Source: a virus. From it: a DNA stretch of 33,850 bases. The translations under genes were made by a program, and so were the position numbers. Under the pieces are notes generated by a model. The model did not search any database. It was not told the DNA's origin and was given only the letters and a program-made list of their open reading frames with translations. This document shows, one piece after another, positions 14,215-22,005 of this stretch. Within the stretch, counting starts at the first letter, position 1. Every line of letters starts with the position of its first letter. The stretch is from the IMG/VR virus record IMGVR_UViG_3300027851_000650, positions 1 to 33,850 of that record, one strand, 5' to 3'.

Positions 14215-15794
14215 CCCAGATGACCCAGATCTTGGACCAGCACGGCCGACCGGTGCGGCGGCAAGTGCTCGACAAGCAGATCGCTGCACCGTCCCTGACC
14301 GGCCTGCGCAGCCTCTGGAATTTCACAGAGGTCACCAACGGGCTGACTCCGATCGGACTGGCGCGGGTGTTACGTTCCGCCGCAGAAGGCGATCACGAGG
14401 CTTATCTGACCCTGGCCGAAGAGATGGAAGAGCGCGATCCGCATTACGCGAGCGTCCTGGGCACCCGCAAGCGTGCCGTCAGTGGTCTGCCCGTGGTGGT
14501 GGAGGCGGCGAGCGACGATCCCGGTGACGTGAAGCTGGCCGATGCAGTGCGCCTACTGTTCAAACGGCGCGGCATCAGGGCTCTGCTGCAGGATCTCATG
14601 GACAGCGTGGGCAAGGGGTATTCGGTCGTCGAGATCATGTGGGACCGCAAGGCGTCGCCCTGGTCCCCAGCCGGCTACGAGTGGCGCGACCCGCGCTTTT
14701 TCCAGTTCGACCAGGCCACCAGGCGCGAAGTGCGTCTGCGCGATGAGAGCGACATGCTCAATGGCCTGGCCCTGGAGCCGTACAAGTTCATGGTCCACAA
14801 CCCGCGGCTGAAGTCCGGCATCCCGATCCGTGGCGGCCTGGCCAGACTGGCGGCCTGGTCGTGGATGCTCAAGAGCTTCGGGATCAAGGACTGGATGGCC
14901 TTTGCCGAGATATTCGGCATGCCGCTGCGGATCGGCAAGTATCCGGCTGGCGAGAAGCCGGAGAATGTCGACATCCTTCGCATGGCCGTTGCCAACCTGG
15001 GCACTGACGCCAGCGCGGTCATCCCCGAGAGCATGAAGATCGAGTTCGAGGAGCTGGCCAATGTAGCCGGAGGCGCCGAGCTCTTCGAGCGCATGGCCAA
15101 GTTTTTCGACGCACAGATCAGCAAGGCCGTGCTCGGCCAGACCATGACCACGGACGACGGCAGCAGCCGCAGTCAGGCGGAGGTGCACAACGAGGTCCGC
15201 AAGGATCTGCGCGACGCCGACGCCGACCAGCTGGAAGAGACGCTGGAGCGCGACCTGGTCATCCCGTTCATCGTCCTGAACTGGGGCCCGCAGAAGAACT
15301 ACCCGTCCGTCCATCTCCGCGAACCGGAAAGCGCGGACGTGAAGTTGCTGACCGAAGCCCTGGCCGTCTTGGTGCCGCTTGGCCTGCGCGTCGAGACAAG
15401 CGAGGTGCGGGACAAGCTGGGCTTCAGCGATCCGGCTCCGGACGCGGAATGCCTGAAACCGGAGTCTGCGGTTGCACCGGCCCCAGCGCCCCAGGCCGCC
15501 GTGAAGGATCAGGCCATGAACCGGGAGGCCGCGCCGCGCTTCTCCGCCGACCAGCAGGCCCTGGAAGGGCTGATCGCGGGCGTCATGCCGGACGCTGTGA
15601 ATATCGCGGACGCCATGGGCCGGGAAATCGATGGGATGATCCGCAAGGCCAAGTCCTTCGAGGAGCTGCAGGCGCTGCTCGCCGCGTACCTGGATGAGGC
15701 CGGCGAAGATCCGTTGCAGGATGTCCTGCAGCGCGCCCTGGTCGCCGCCGACATGCACGGCCGTGACGTGATCGGAGGCGGCGATGACGACTGA
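14211..15794 (+). CDS. Portal protein (DUF935, Mu gp29-like)
   Basis: 527 aa, ATG 14211 overlapping the terminase stop, with AGGAGA upstream. Portal-like features include SLTGLRSLWNFTEVTNGLTP near the N-terminus, the region GIKDWMAFAEIFGMPLRIGK, and the segment LGQTMTTDDGSSRSQAEVHN near 305-325, which are characteristic of DUF935 portal proteins. Forms the dodecameric vertex through which DNA enters. The last ~100 residues are an extension rich in Ala/Pro, then helical. It overlaps the next gene by 11 nt. Confidence 0.93.
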   Translation: MTQMTQILDQHGRPVRRQVLDKQIAAPSLTGLRSLWNFTEVTNGLTPIGLARVLRSAAEGDHEAYLTLAEEMEERDPHYASVLGTRKRAVSGLPVVVEAASDDPGDVKLADAVRLLFKRRGIRALLQDLMDSVGKGYSVVEIMWDRKASPWSPAGYEWRDPRFFQFDQATRREVRLRDESDMLNGLALEPYKFMVHNPRLKSGIPIRGGLARLAAWSWMLKSFGIKDWMAFAEIFGMPLRIGKYPAGEKPENVDILRMAVANLGTDASAVIPESMKIEFEELANVAGGAELFERMAKFFDAQISKAVLGQTMTTDDGSSRSQAEVHNEVRKDLRDADADQLEETLERDLVIPFIVLNWGPQKNYPSVHLREPESADVKLLTEALAVLVPLGLRVETSEVRDKLGFSDPAPDAECLKPESAVAPAPAPQAAVKDQAMNREAAPRFSADQQALEGLIAGVMPDAVNIADAMGREIDGMIRKAKSFEELQALLAAYLDEAGEDPLQDVLQRALVAADMHGRDVIGGGDDD

Positions 15795-16524
15795 GCTCAA
15801 GGCCCTGCCGATGGCCGAGGCCCTGGAGTATTGGCTCTCCAAGGTCAAGTTGTCGCCCAGGGAGTTCTACGCGCTGGCCGAGCAGTACCGCGTGCTGGCG
15901 TTCACGGTCAGCCGCTTGGCCCGGGCCGACATGCTGGCCGAGATCTTCGAGGCCCTGTACCGGGCCATCCAGGACGGAACAAGCTTCGAGACATGGTCCA
16001 AGGACCTGGAGCACATCTGGGTGGAGAATGGTTGGGTCGGCCTCCAGGCCTGGCGCATCGACACCATCTTTAGAACCAACATCCAGACAGCGTACAACGT
16101 CGGGCGCTACAAGCAGATGATGCTCGTCTCCGACGCGAGGCCGTTCTGGCAGTACTCGGCCGTCAACGACTCCCGCACGCGCCCGACGCACCGGGCCCTC
16201 CATGGCCGGGTCTATCGGTTCGACAGCCCGTTCTGGGACGTGTGGTACCCGCCGAACGGCCACCGGTGCAGGTGCAAGGTCAAGACCCTGAGCGACCGCC
16301 AGGTGCGTGATCGCGGTCTCGATGTCATGGAAGGCAATGGCCTGGGTGAGCTGATCGAGCCGATCGGCCCGAATGGCCCGATGCCGGCACGGCCGCTGAT
16401 GCCGGACAAGGGGTTCGAGGGCAACCCGGGCAAGGAAGCCTGGTCTCCGGACGTAAGCAAATACCCCAAGGTCCTGCAGGAGAAGCTCACGCGGATGCTC
16501 CCAGGGCCAGAGCCTTCAAAATAA
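15784..16524 (+). CDS. F: Mu gpF-like head morphogenesis protein
   Basis: 246 aa. The Phage_Mu_F domain is clear: RTNIQTAYNVGRYKQM (97-112), DSRTRPTHRALHG (129-141) and WYPPNGHRCRCKV (154-166) with its conserved His/Cys. This minor head protein acts with the portal early in capsid assembly. At 246 aa it is shorter than Mu gp30 (about 420 aa), lacking the long C-terminal extension. Confidence 0.92.
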   Translation: MTTELKALPMAEALEYWLSKVKLSPREFYALAEQYRVLAFTVSRLARADMLAEIFEALYRAIQDGTSFETWSKDLEHIWVENGWVGLQAWRIDTIFRTNIQTAYNVGRYKQMMLVSDARPFWQYSAVNDSRTRPTHRALHGRVYRFDSPFWDVWYPPNGHRCRCKVKTLSDRQVRDRGLDVMEGNGLGELIEPIGPNGPMPARPLMPDKGFEGNPGKEAWSPDVSKYPKVLQEKLTRMLPGPEPSK

Positions 16525-16850
16525 GGGCGGTCCGGCCCGTCTTGGGCCGCCCGAAAGTTGTCCGCACCACACGCCCTACCTTCAGAAATCCGCCTGAAAT
16601 CGCGGCATTGTCGCGTTTATGAAGGCGATCCGAACCACTGAGTGCAGCTCCCAAACTCCCGAAAAATCGAATTTGGCTCAAATTCGCCTTCTAAGGCGTC
16701 CGGCAATTTGACCCGGACGCTGGGTAGGGTCGAGGGGCTTAGACTAGTTTTGCACTAGTGCAATTCGCGAAATTCGACCGGTCTGGGTGGCGTATCGGAC
16801 GTCACCGGCGAGCCGGCAACGATCGGGCCCGTCCAGGGCATGGAGGTCAG
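16525..16850 (+). promoter_or_regulatory. Second late control region (gap with dyads)
   Basis: 326 bp with no gene seen. It begins with an imperfect GC hairpin (GGGCGG 16525-16530 with CCGCCC 16547-16552), which could weakly terminate. Then come CGAATTT-GGCTC-AAATTCG (16668-16686), CGCCTT-CT-AAGGCG (16685-16698), TTAGACTAGTTT (16739-16750, the inverse of 9249-9260), a 14-bp perfect palindrome TTGCACTAGTGCAA (16750-16763), and TTCGCGAA (16764-16771). The two ACTAGT cores are 11 bp apart, one helical turn. By position this matches the PI late promoter of Mu. The GGAGG near 16842 serves the HU-like gene. Confidence 0.6.
16750..16763. promoter_or_regulatory. 14-bp perfect palindrome, candidate operator
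   Basis: TTGCACTAGTGCAA reads the same on both strands and sits next to the shared TTAGACTAGTTT motif, overlapping it by one base. Perfect dyads of this size upstream of an operon commonly bind dimeric regulators. The protein that binds it is unknown; the HTH proteins at 8111-8923 are candidates. Confidence 0.5.
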
Positions 16851-17129
16851 ATGAAGAAAAAAGAACTGGTTGAGGCCCTGTCCGCAGGCTCCAAGGAGAG
16901 CCGGGCGGCATGCGAGCGGGTTCTGGATGCCTTGGCCGCCGTCGCCCAGGGCGCACTCCGCGACGGCAAGAGCCTGAACCTCCCCGGGATCGGGAAGCTC
17001 AAGCTCAAGCAGCTGGCGGCCCGGTCCATTCAGACTCCGCGCGGGGTGTCCATGGATGTGCCGGCCAGGACGGCGGTCAAATTCCGCGCGGCCCAGGCGC
17101 TCAAGGACATGCTGGAGGACGAGGCGTGA
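16851..17129 (+). CDS. HU-family DNA-binding protein
   Basis: 92 aa, ATG 16851 after GGAGGTCAG. Full HU/IHF-length protein: N-terminal helices (KELVEALSAGSKESRAACER), the PGIGKLKL turn, beta-arm region (ARSIQTPRGVSMDVPARTAV) and the C-terminal KFRAAQALKDML. It would bend or compact DNA. Mu needs host HU and IHF for transposition; here an HU-like gene is carried by the phage, at the head of the capsid operon. It overlaps the protease start (GTGA). Confidence 0.88.
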   Translation: MKKKELVEALSAGSKESRAACERVLDALAAVAQGALRDGKSLNLPGIGKLKLKQLAARSIQTPRGVSMDVPARTAVKFRAAQALKDMLEDEA

Positions 17130-18160
17130 ACAGCCCCGTGGTGCTCGTCGTCGATGACGGCCGTCTCGGCTCCGGGGTGCTCAAGGCGCTGAACTCCGCG
17201 GCCATGGCCCTGACCGCCGTGGGCGTCAACTCCCAGGCCCTGGACGTTTCCGGCCAGGCTCCGGAGTGGATCCCGTTGGTCCCGGCCGGCCAGGTCGTCG
17301 GCCGCGATGGCCGGGAGTGGGTCAACGACAACCCGCAGCTCGTGCTGGATGCGTTCGCCGCCGGCGCCGCTGACCTCCCCTTGGATCTGGAACACGCCAC
17401 GGAAAAGAAAGCGCCCCAGGGAGATCCGGCGCCGGCCGTCGGCTGGATCAAGGAGCTACAGGTCCGGGATGGCCAGGTCTGGGGCCGTGTCGAATGGACC
17501 GAGACAGGGCGCAACGCGGTGGAGTCCAAGTCCTATCGGTACGTCAGCCCCGTGTTTATTTACGAACGGGCGTCCAGGCGGGTTGTGGCGCTCACGTCGG
17601 CGGCCCTGACCAACCGCCCGAATCTCTTTTTACAGGCCCTGAACGGGCAGGAGGAACGTATGACTTTGGAAGAACTGCTGGCCGCACTCGGGTTGCCGAA
17701 GGGCACCACATTCGAGGCAGCGCTGGCCCATATCGGCAAGCTCAAGGGCGACCTGGTCACGGCGACCAATGCCGCCGCCAGCCCGTCCCTGGACAAGTTC
17801 GTGCCCCGCGCGGACTTCGACGCGGCCCTGGCCAGGGCGACGAACGCCGAAGCGTCCCTGACGGCTCTGAACCAGCAGGCCAAGGACAAGGACATCACGG
17901 CCGCCATCGAGAAGGCCCTGGCCGAGGGCAAGATCACCCCGGCCACCGTCGACTATCACAAGGCGCAGTGCGCCCTGGAGGGCGGGCTGGAGCGCTTCGC
18001 CGAGTACTGCAAGGCCGCTCCGGTGATCGCCGACCCGTCCACGATGGACAAGAAACAGCCCGACGGGGGCGCGCCCATCGACGATGTCCAGCGGGCGGTG
18101 AACGCGATGATGGGCATCGATGACGAGACCTTCAAAAAGTACAACCCCAAATCCAAATAG
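17126..18160 (+). CDS. I: Prohead protease/scaffold (Mu I-like)
   Basis: 344 aa from GTG 17126, overlapping the HU-like stop. The N-terminal half matches Mu-like I protein proteases (PLDLEHATEKK, then GWIKELQVRDGQVWGRVEWT and YRYVSPVFIYE), and the C-terminal half is Ala/Lys/Asp-rich and helical, as in scaffolds. Expected to shape and then process the prohead. An internal start at 17660 probably yields the scaffold alone, as in Mu (I and Z); it is listed separately. Confidence 0.9.
   Translation: MNSPVVLVVDDGRLGSGVLKALNSAAMALTAVGVNSQALDVSGQAPEWIPLVPAGQVVGRDGREWVNDNPQLVLDAFAAGAADLPLDLEHATEKKAPQGDPAPAVGWIKELQVRDGQVWGRVEWTETGRNAVESKSYRYVSPVFIYERASRRVVALTSAALTNRPNLFLQALNGQEERMTLEELLAALGLPKGTTFEAALAHIGKLKGDLVTATNAAASPSLDKFVPRADFDAALARATNAEASLTALNQQAKDKDITAAIEKALAEGKITPATVDYHKAQCALEGGLERFAEYCKAAPVIADPSTMDKKQPDGGAPIDDVQRAVNAMMGIDDETFKKYNPKSK
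17660..18160 (+). CDS. Z: Scaffold protein from internal start (Mu Z-like)
   Basis: In-frame internal ATG at 17660 preceded by a perfect AGGAGG (17649-17654) 5 nt upstream, inside the protease gene. It encodes 166 residues starting MTLEELLAALGLPKGTTFEA, i.e. exactly the helical scaffold half after the protease domain. In Mu the scaffold Z is made from the 3' part of I in the same way. That the site is used here is inferred from its strong ribosome site and position at the domain boundary. Confidence 0.75.
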   Translation: MTLEELLAALGLPKGTTFEAALAHIGKLKGDLVTATNAAASPSLDKFVPRADFDAALARATNAEASLTALNQQAKDKDITAAIEKALAEGKITPATVDYHKAQCALEGGLERFAEYCKAAPVIADPSTMDKKQPDGGAPIDDVQRAVNAMMGIDDETFKKYNPKSK

Positions 18161-18185
18161 CCCGACCGGCAAGGAAGAATGAACC

Positions 18186-19064
18186 ATGACAGCTTTAGCA
18201 GCGGACAAGCGGCTCGAATACACCGAGGGCGTCGAGCTCGCCTTCCCCATCGATGACGGCGATGTCATCTACGGTGGCGCCTTCGTGTGCGTCAACGCGG
18301 GCGGGTTCGCCGTCCCCGGGTCGGATACGGCCGGCCTCATCTTCCAGGGCGTGTCCATCCACCACGTCGACAACTCCCTGGGCCAGGATGGCGACAAGCA
18401 GGTCGTCCTGCGCCGACGCGGCCTGATCAAGGCAACCCTCGGACACACCATCTCCCAGGCGAATGTCGGCGACAGCGTGTTCCTGGTCGACGACCAGACC
18501 GTGGACCTGGTCGCGAACGTGACCAACGCCATCTTCTGCGGCGTGATCGCGGGATTCATCGGCGCGAATCAGGCCTGGATCGACATCGAGCCGGCCGTAC
18601 GCCAGGCCGACGTGGCCACCCACATCGCAGACACCAGCGCCGCGCACGCCGCCTCGGCCATCAGCGTCGCCGACGCCGGAGCGTACACGGCCGAAGCCAC
18701 CGTCGAAGCCGCCCTGCAGGAACTCTACGGCAAGACTCCCTTGCCCGTGGCCGACCCCGGCAACGGCCAGGCACTGCCAGCGGCCAGATCCGCCGCCGTG
18801 TCTTTGACCACTGGCGCGACCGGACAAACCAGGACCCTGGCCGCCCCGGCCGCAGCCGGCCTGATGCTGACCCTGTGCCTGGGCGTCGACGGGGGCGGTG
18901 ATTGTGTCGTGACCGTGGCCTCGGCCATCAATCAGACCGGGAACAACACCATCACCCTGGGCGACGCCGGAGACACCGTCGTGCTCACGTCGGTGGTGAT
19001 CGGGGCGGCCAAGGCGTGGCGTCTGGTCGTCAATGACGGCTGCAGCCTGACCACGGTCGGTTAA
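18186..19064 (+). CDS. Capsid decoration-like protein (DUF2190-like)
   Basis: 292 aa, ATG 18186. N-terminal ~130 residues are Gly/Ala-rich beta sequence (GDVIYGGAFVCVNAGGFAVP) of the DUF2190 head-decoration kind. The C-terminal ~110 residues (LPAARSAAVSLTTGATGQTR, then DGGGDCVVTVASAINQTG) form a repetitive beta domain seen attached to decoration or head-fibre proteins. Located between scaffold and major capsid, the normal place for a decoration protein. Confidence 0.78.
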   Translation: MTALAADKRLEYTEGVELAFPIDDGDVIYGGAFVCVNAGGFAVPGSDTAGLIFQGVSIHHVDNSLGQDGDKQVVLRRRGLIKATLGHTISQANVGDSVFLVDDQTVDLVANVTNAIFCGVIAGFIGANQAWIDIEPAVRQADVATHIADTSAAHAASAISVADAGAYTAEATVEAALQELYGKTPLPVADPGNGQALPAARSAAVSLTTGATGQTRTLAAPAAAGLMLTLCLGVDGGGDCVVTVASAINQTGNNTITLGDAGDTVVLTSVVIGAAKAWRLVVNDGCSLTTVG

Positions 19065-19091
19065 CCATCAAGCATGGAGAGGAACCATACA

Positions 19092-20153
19092 ATGAGCAAA
19101 ATGATCAAGACCCTGTGCGTCTGGGCGGTGCTGGTCGCCGCCGTGCTGTTCGCGGTGCCCGTGTCCGGCATGGCTGCCGACGTTCGGACCATGGACCTGG
19201 CTGGCTTCGGCATCGGGATGGCCGGCCTGCTGGTCAACAAGGCGACGCTCGACGCGCTGTTCACCAGCCTGAAGACGACCTTCAACAACGCCTTCGCCGG
19301 AGCGCCCAGCCAGTGGGAACTGACGGCCATGAAGGTCCCGAGCGGGTCCGGCCGGAACGACTACGGGTGGCTGTCCGCCTTCCCCCGCATGAAAAAGTGG
19401 ATCGGAGACAAGGCCGTCAAGGCGTTGGAAGCCTTCAAGTACTCCATCGTCAACGATGACTTCGAGGCGACCGTCGAGGTGGACCGCAACGACATCGAGG
19501 ACGACAACCTTGGGATCTACGCCCCGCAGGCGCAGATGGCTGGCTTCAGCGCCAAGCAGCTCCCGGACGAGATCGTGGCCGACCTGAAGAACAACGCCTT
19601 CGTCAGCAAGTGCTACGACGACCAGTACTTCTACGACACGGACCACCCGGTGACCGATCCAGCCACCGGCGATGTCGCTTCGGTCAGCAACAAGTCGACC
19701 GTGGCTCTGTCCGGCGCGACCAACGCCGCGGCCGTCGCCAGCTACGGAGCAGCTCGGACCGCCATCATGAGCTTCAAGGACGAAGAAGGCCGGCCGCTTG
19801 GCTTGATCCCTGACGTCCTGGAAGTCCCGCCCGCCCTTGAGACCGAAGGCCGCCGCCTGCTGGAGATGGACAAGCTGGCCGACGACAAACCGAACCCCTT
19901 CAAAGGCACCGCCAAGCTGGTGGTCAACCCGCGCCTTACCTCGACCACTGCCTGGTTTCTGCACGTCACCTCGATGCCGGTGAAGCCCTTCGTCTACCAG
20001 GAGCGCAAGGCCCCGGTGTTCGTCGAGCAGACCGATCCCCAGGCGGACAACGTGTTCATGCGCAAGAAGTACCGCTTCGGCGCCGAAGCCCGCGCCGCCG
20101 GCGGCTATGCCTTCTGGCAGATGTCCTACGGCAGCACCGGCACCGGCGAGTAA
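19092..20153 (+). CDS. T: Major capsid protein (Mu gpT-like)
   Basis: 353 aa. The core matches Mu gpT: NNAFAGAPSQWELTAMKVPS, NDYGWLSAFPRMKKWIGDKA, EDDNLGIYAPQAQMAGFSAK, YDTDHPV and AGGYAFWQMSYGSTG. ATG 19092 is chosen over ATG 19074 because GAGAGGA precedes it. Unusually, the protein starts with about 30 residues that look like a Sec signal peptide: basic start (MSKMIK), hydrophobic core (LCVWAVLVAAVLFAVPV) and a small-residue cleavage-like site near A28/A29. Mu gpT starts near what is residue ~50 here, so the leader is an addition. Confidence 0.92.
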   Translation: MSKMIKTLCVWAVLVAAVLFAVPVSGMAADVRTMDLAGFGIGMAGLLVNKATLDALFTSLKTTFNNAFAGAPSQWELTAMKVPSGSGRNDYGWLSAFPRMKKWIGDKAVKALEAFKYSIVNDDFEATVEVDRNDIEDDNLGIYAPQAQMAGFSAKQLPDEIVADLKNNAFVSKCYDDQYFYDTDHPVTDPATGDVASVSNKSTVALSGATNAAAVASYGAARTAIMSFKDEEGRPLGLIPDVLEVPPALETEGRRLLEMDKLADDKPNPFKGTAKLVVNPRLTSTTAWFLHVTSMPVKPFVYQERKAPVFVEQTDPQADNVFMRKKYRFGAEARAAGGYAFWQMSYGSTGTGE

Positions 20154-20164
20154 CGGCAAACCCA

Positions 20165-20188
20165 GGGGCCGGGAATGATCCCGGCCCC
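20165..20188. repeat. Strong hairpin after the major capsid gene
   Basis: GGGGCCGGGA (20165-20174), ATGA loop, TCCCGGCCCC (20179-20188): a perfect 10-bp stem with a tetraloop and no T run. Twelve bases after the capsid stop, it could protect the abundant capsid mRNA 3' end or partly attenuate downstream transcription. Confidence 0.55.
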
Positions 20189-20208
20189 ATGAACACGGAG
20201 CAAGGAAC

Positions 20209-20520
20209 ATGATCATCATCACCGCGAAGAAAGACGGCTTCCGCCGCTGCGGGATGGCCCACAGCGCCAAGCCGGTCCAGCACAATGACGACGCATTCAG
20301 CCCGGAGCAGCTGAAGCAGCTGCAGGCCGAACCCATGCTTGTCGTGGAGCTGGTCGCCGACGAGCCCAAAGAGCCGGGCCAGATCGGCCCCCTCAAAGAG
20401 GACGTCGACGTGGATCCGGCCGTGGCGGAGGCCGAGAGCCAGTGTCCTGAAGAGCCCATGGCCGAACAACAGGCCGCACCGGCCGCGAAAAAGGGCGGCA
20501 AAAAGGCGTCCAAGGAATAG
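20209..20520 (+). CDS. Mu gp35-like head protein
   Basis: 103 aa, ATG 20209 after CAAGGAAC. The N-terminus (MIIITAKKDGFRRCGMAHSA, then FSPEQLKQLQAEPMLVVEL) matches the FluMu gp35 type small protein found directly after the gpT capsid gene in Mu-like phages; the C-terminus is acidic then Lys/Ala-rich and likely disordered. Function unknown. Confidence 0.82.
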   Translation: MIIITAKKDGFRRCGMAHSAKPVQHNDDAFSPEQLKQLQAEPMLVVELVADEPKEPGQIGPLKEDVDVDPAVAEAESQCPEEPMAEQQAAPAAKKGGKKASKE

Positions 20521-20523
20521 CCC

Positions 20524-20955
20524 ATGTACAGCACCGTCGCCGCCCTTCTGAAGCTGCTTCCGGAGTCCATCGTCCTGCAGCTCGCCGATGACGAGGAAGC
20601 GGGCTTGCTCTCGGATCCTGCGGTCACTGCCGTCCTGGAAGAGGCCATCGAGCAGGCCGACCGGGAGATCGACGCCTATGTCGGCACCGTCAAGCCTGTG
20701 CCCCTGGCGGTGGTGCCGGCGCTCATCGAGAACCTGTCCACCAAGTTGGCGGTTCACCAGCTCTGGTTGCGCCGACCAGGTGTGGACGAGCCGGAAACGT
20801 GGCAGCGGGAGACGGCCAGGTGCATGCGCCTGCTGGAAGCCATCGCCACCGGCAAGATGGCCCTGGGCGCGGAGATCGGCGGAGCTGCCGAGCCGAGCCA
20901 GGGCACGGCATCGTTCACGGCCAGCCAACGGCTCATGTCGCGGAGGACGCTGTGA
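20524..20955 (+). CDS. Mu gp36-like head-tail protein (DUF1320)
   Basis: 143 aa. DUF1320 features: an N-terminal LLKLLPESIVLQLADDEEAG, EEAIEQADREIDAYVGT, and a helical C-terminus with NLSTKLAVHQLWLRR. This family is the head-tail connector (adaptor-like) of Mu-like phages. Follows gp35-like and overlaps the gpG-like start. Confidence 0.88.
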   Translation: MYSTVAALLKLLPESIVLQLADDEEAGLLSDPAVTAVLEEAIEQADREIDAYVGTVKPVPLAVVPALIENLSTKLAVHQLWLRRPGVDEPETWQRETARCMRLLEAIATGKMALGAEIGGAAEPSQGTASFTASQRLMSRRTL

Positions 20956-21416
20956 GCGGCGTGACCATTGAGGTCGACACCAAGCCTGTCCTGCACATGC
21001 TTCAGCGTGTCGCGGAGCGCCTTGGTGACATGACGCCGGTCATGCGCGCCATCGGGGCCGTGGTCATGAACCAGACGGACGAAGCCTTCGAGCAGGGGCA
21101 GTCGCCGGCAGGCAAGCCCTGGAAGCCGTCCGCGAGGGTCAGAGAAAAAGGCGGCCAGACCCTGGTCAACACATCGAGACTTCAGACCTCGTTCACGTCC
21201 GAGGCTTCGGCCAAACAGGTCGAGGTGAGCACCAATGTCGAATACGCGGCCATCCATCAATTCGGCGGGGTGATCCGTCCGAAGACCAAGAAGGCCCTGG
21301 CATTTGGCGGCATCGTGCGGAAATCGGTGACCATGCCGGCCCGGCCGTTCCTGCCCGATGACGCATCGGTCGACTGGGAAGAGATCCAGCACACCATCTG
21401 GGGGTATCTGAAATGA
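20952..21416 (+). CDS. G: Virion morphogenesis protein (Mu gpG-like)
   Basis: 154 aa from GTG 20952, overlapping the preceding stop (GTGA). Phage_tail_S/virion morphogenesis signature: QTDEAFEQGQSPAGKPWKPS, TLVNTSRLQTSFTS, EYAAIHQFGGVIRPKTKKAL and PARPFLPDD. Expected to act in tail completion or head-tail joining. Confidence 0.9.
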   Translation: MSGVTIEVDTKPVLHMLQRVAERLGDMTPVMRAIGAVVMNQTDEAFEQGQSPAGKPWKPSARVREKGGQTLVNTSRLQTSFTSEASAKQVEVSTNVEYAAIHQFGGVIRPKTKKALAFGGIVRKSVTMPARPFLPDDASVDWEEIQHTIWGYLK

Positions 21417-21844
21417 GCAGGCAGACCGCTGAAGACGCGATCCTTGACCTGTTGCGCGACGGGCTCCCAGCCGCCGTGAAGGTCGGGTCCATGCCCCTGG
21501 GGCTGGATGAAGACGAAGTCTACGGGTTCCCGGGCGAGGCGGTTTGGGTGGTCTACGCCGCGGGCGCATCGAAGGAAAACACCATGATGGGCGCTCATGT
21601 GCAGCCCGAAACGTGGGCCTGGGCCGTGTATGCGCTGTCCAAGCGCTACCGCTCTTCCCAGGAGCGGAAGAAGGGAGCGCTTGCACTCCTGGAGCAGGTG
21701 GAGGGCATCCTTGCCGGGAAAATGGTCTTGGACGCCCCACTGGCAAAAGGTCGCGACCAGGTCGCGCCGGTCCCGCCCGGCAAGGGCGTGTTCGGTTACG
21801 AGATTATCTTCACCCTGGAACAAGAACTGCGGAGGATCCCATGA
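21413..21844 (+). CDS. Mu gp37-like tail terminator-type protein
   Basis: 143 aa, overlapping the previous stop by ATGA. The Mu gp37 family pattern is seen: a helical start (AEDAILDLLRDGLPAAVKVG), strands (VWVVYAAGASKENTMMGAHV, then WAWAVYALSKRY), and a C-terminal VFGYEIIFTLEQEL. By position between gpG-like and tail-tube genes it is likely the tail terminator or tail-completion protein (inference). Confidence 0.83.
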   Translation: MSRQTAEDAILDLLRDGLPAAVKVGSMPLGLDEDEVYGFPGEAVWVVYAAGASKENTMMGAHVQPETWAWAVYALSKRYRSSQERKKGALALLEQVEGILAGKMVLDAPLAKGRDQVAPVPPGKGVFGYEIIFTLEQELRRIP

Positions 21845-22005
21845 GTAACCCGTTACCCCAGTCCGGCGGCAGCTACTACGCCTTGAAGGATGGCACGCTG
21901 CAAAAAGCCGAACGGGCGCAGGCGCAGCAAGCCAATGTCGAGAAGACGCCGGCGCAGCCTGCCGAAAAACTGAACGAGAACAAGGAGGCCGGCAATGGCA
22001 AATAG
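21841..22005 (+). CDS. Small hydrophilic protein, unknown
   Basis: 54 aa, ATG 21841 overlapping the previous stop (ATGA) and ending 11 nt inside the tail-tube gene. Short N-terminus (MSNPLPQSGGSYYALKDGTL) and a Gln/Ala/Lys-rich disordered tail. It takes the place of Mu gp38, but no similarity to it is visible. Confidence 0.62.
   Translation: MSNPLPQSGGSYYALKDGTLQKAERAQAQQANVEKTPAQPAEKLNENKEAGNGK

Noticed and set aside
19068-20648. 526-aa - strand open frame opposite the major capsid gene
   Set aside because: Antisense shadow of the gpT-like gene, low-complexity His/Gly/Arg sequence.
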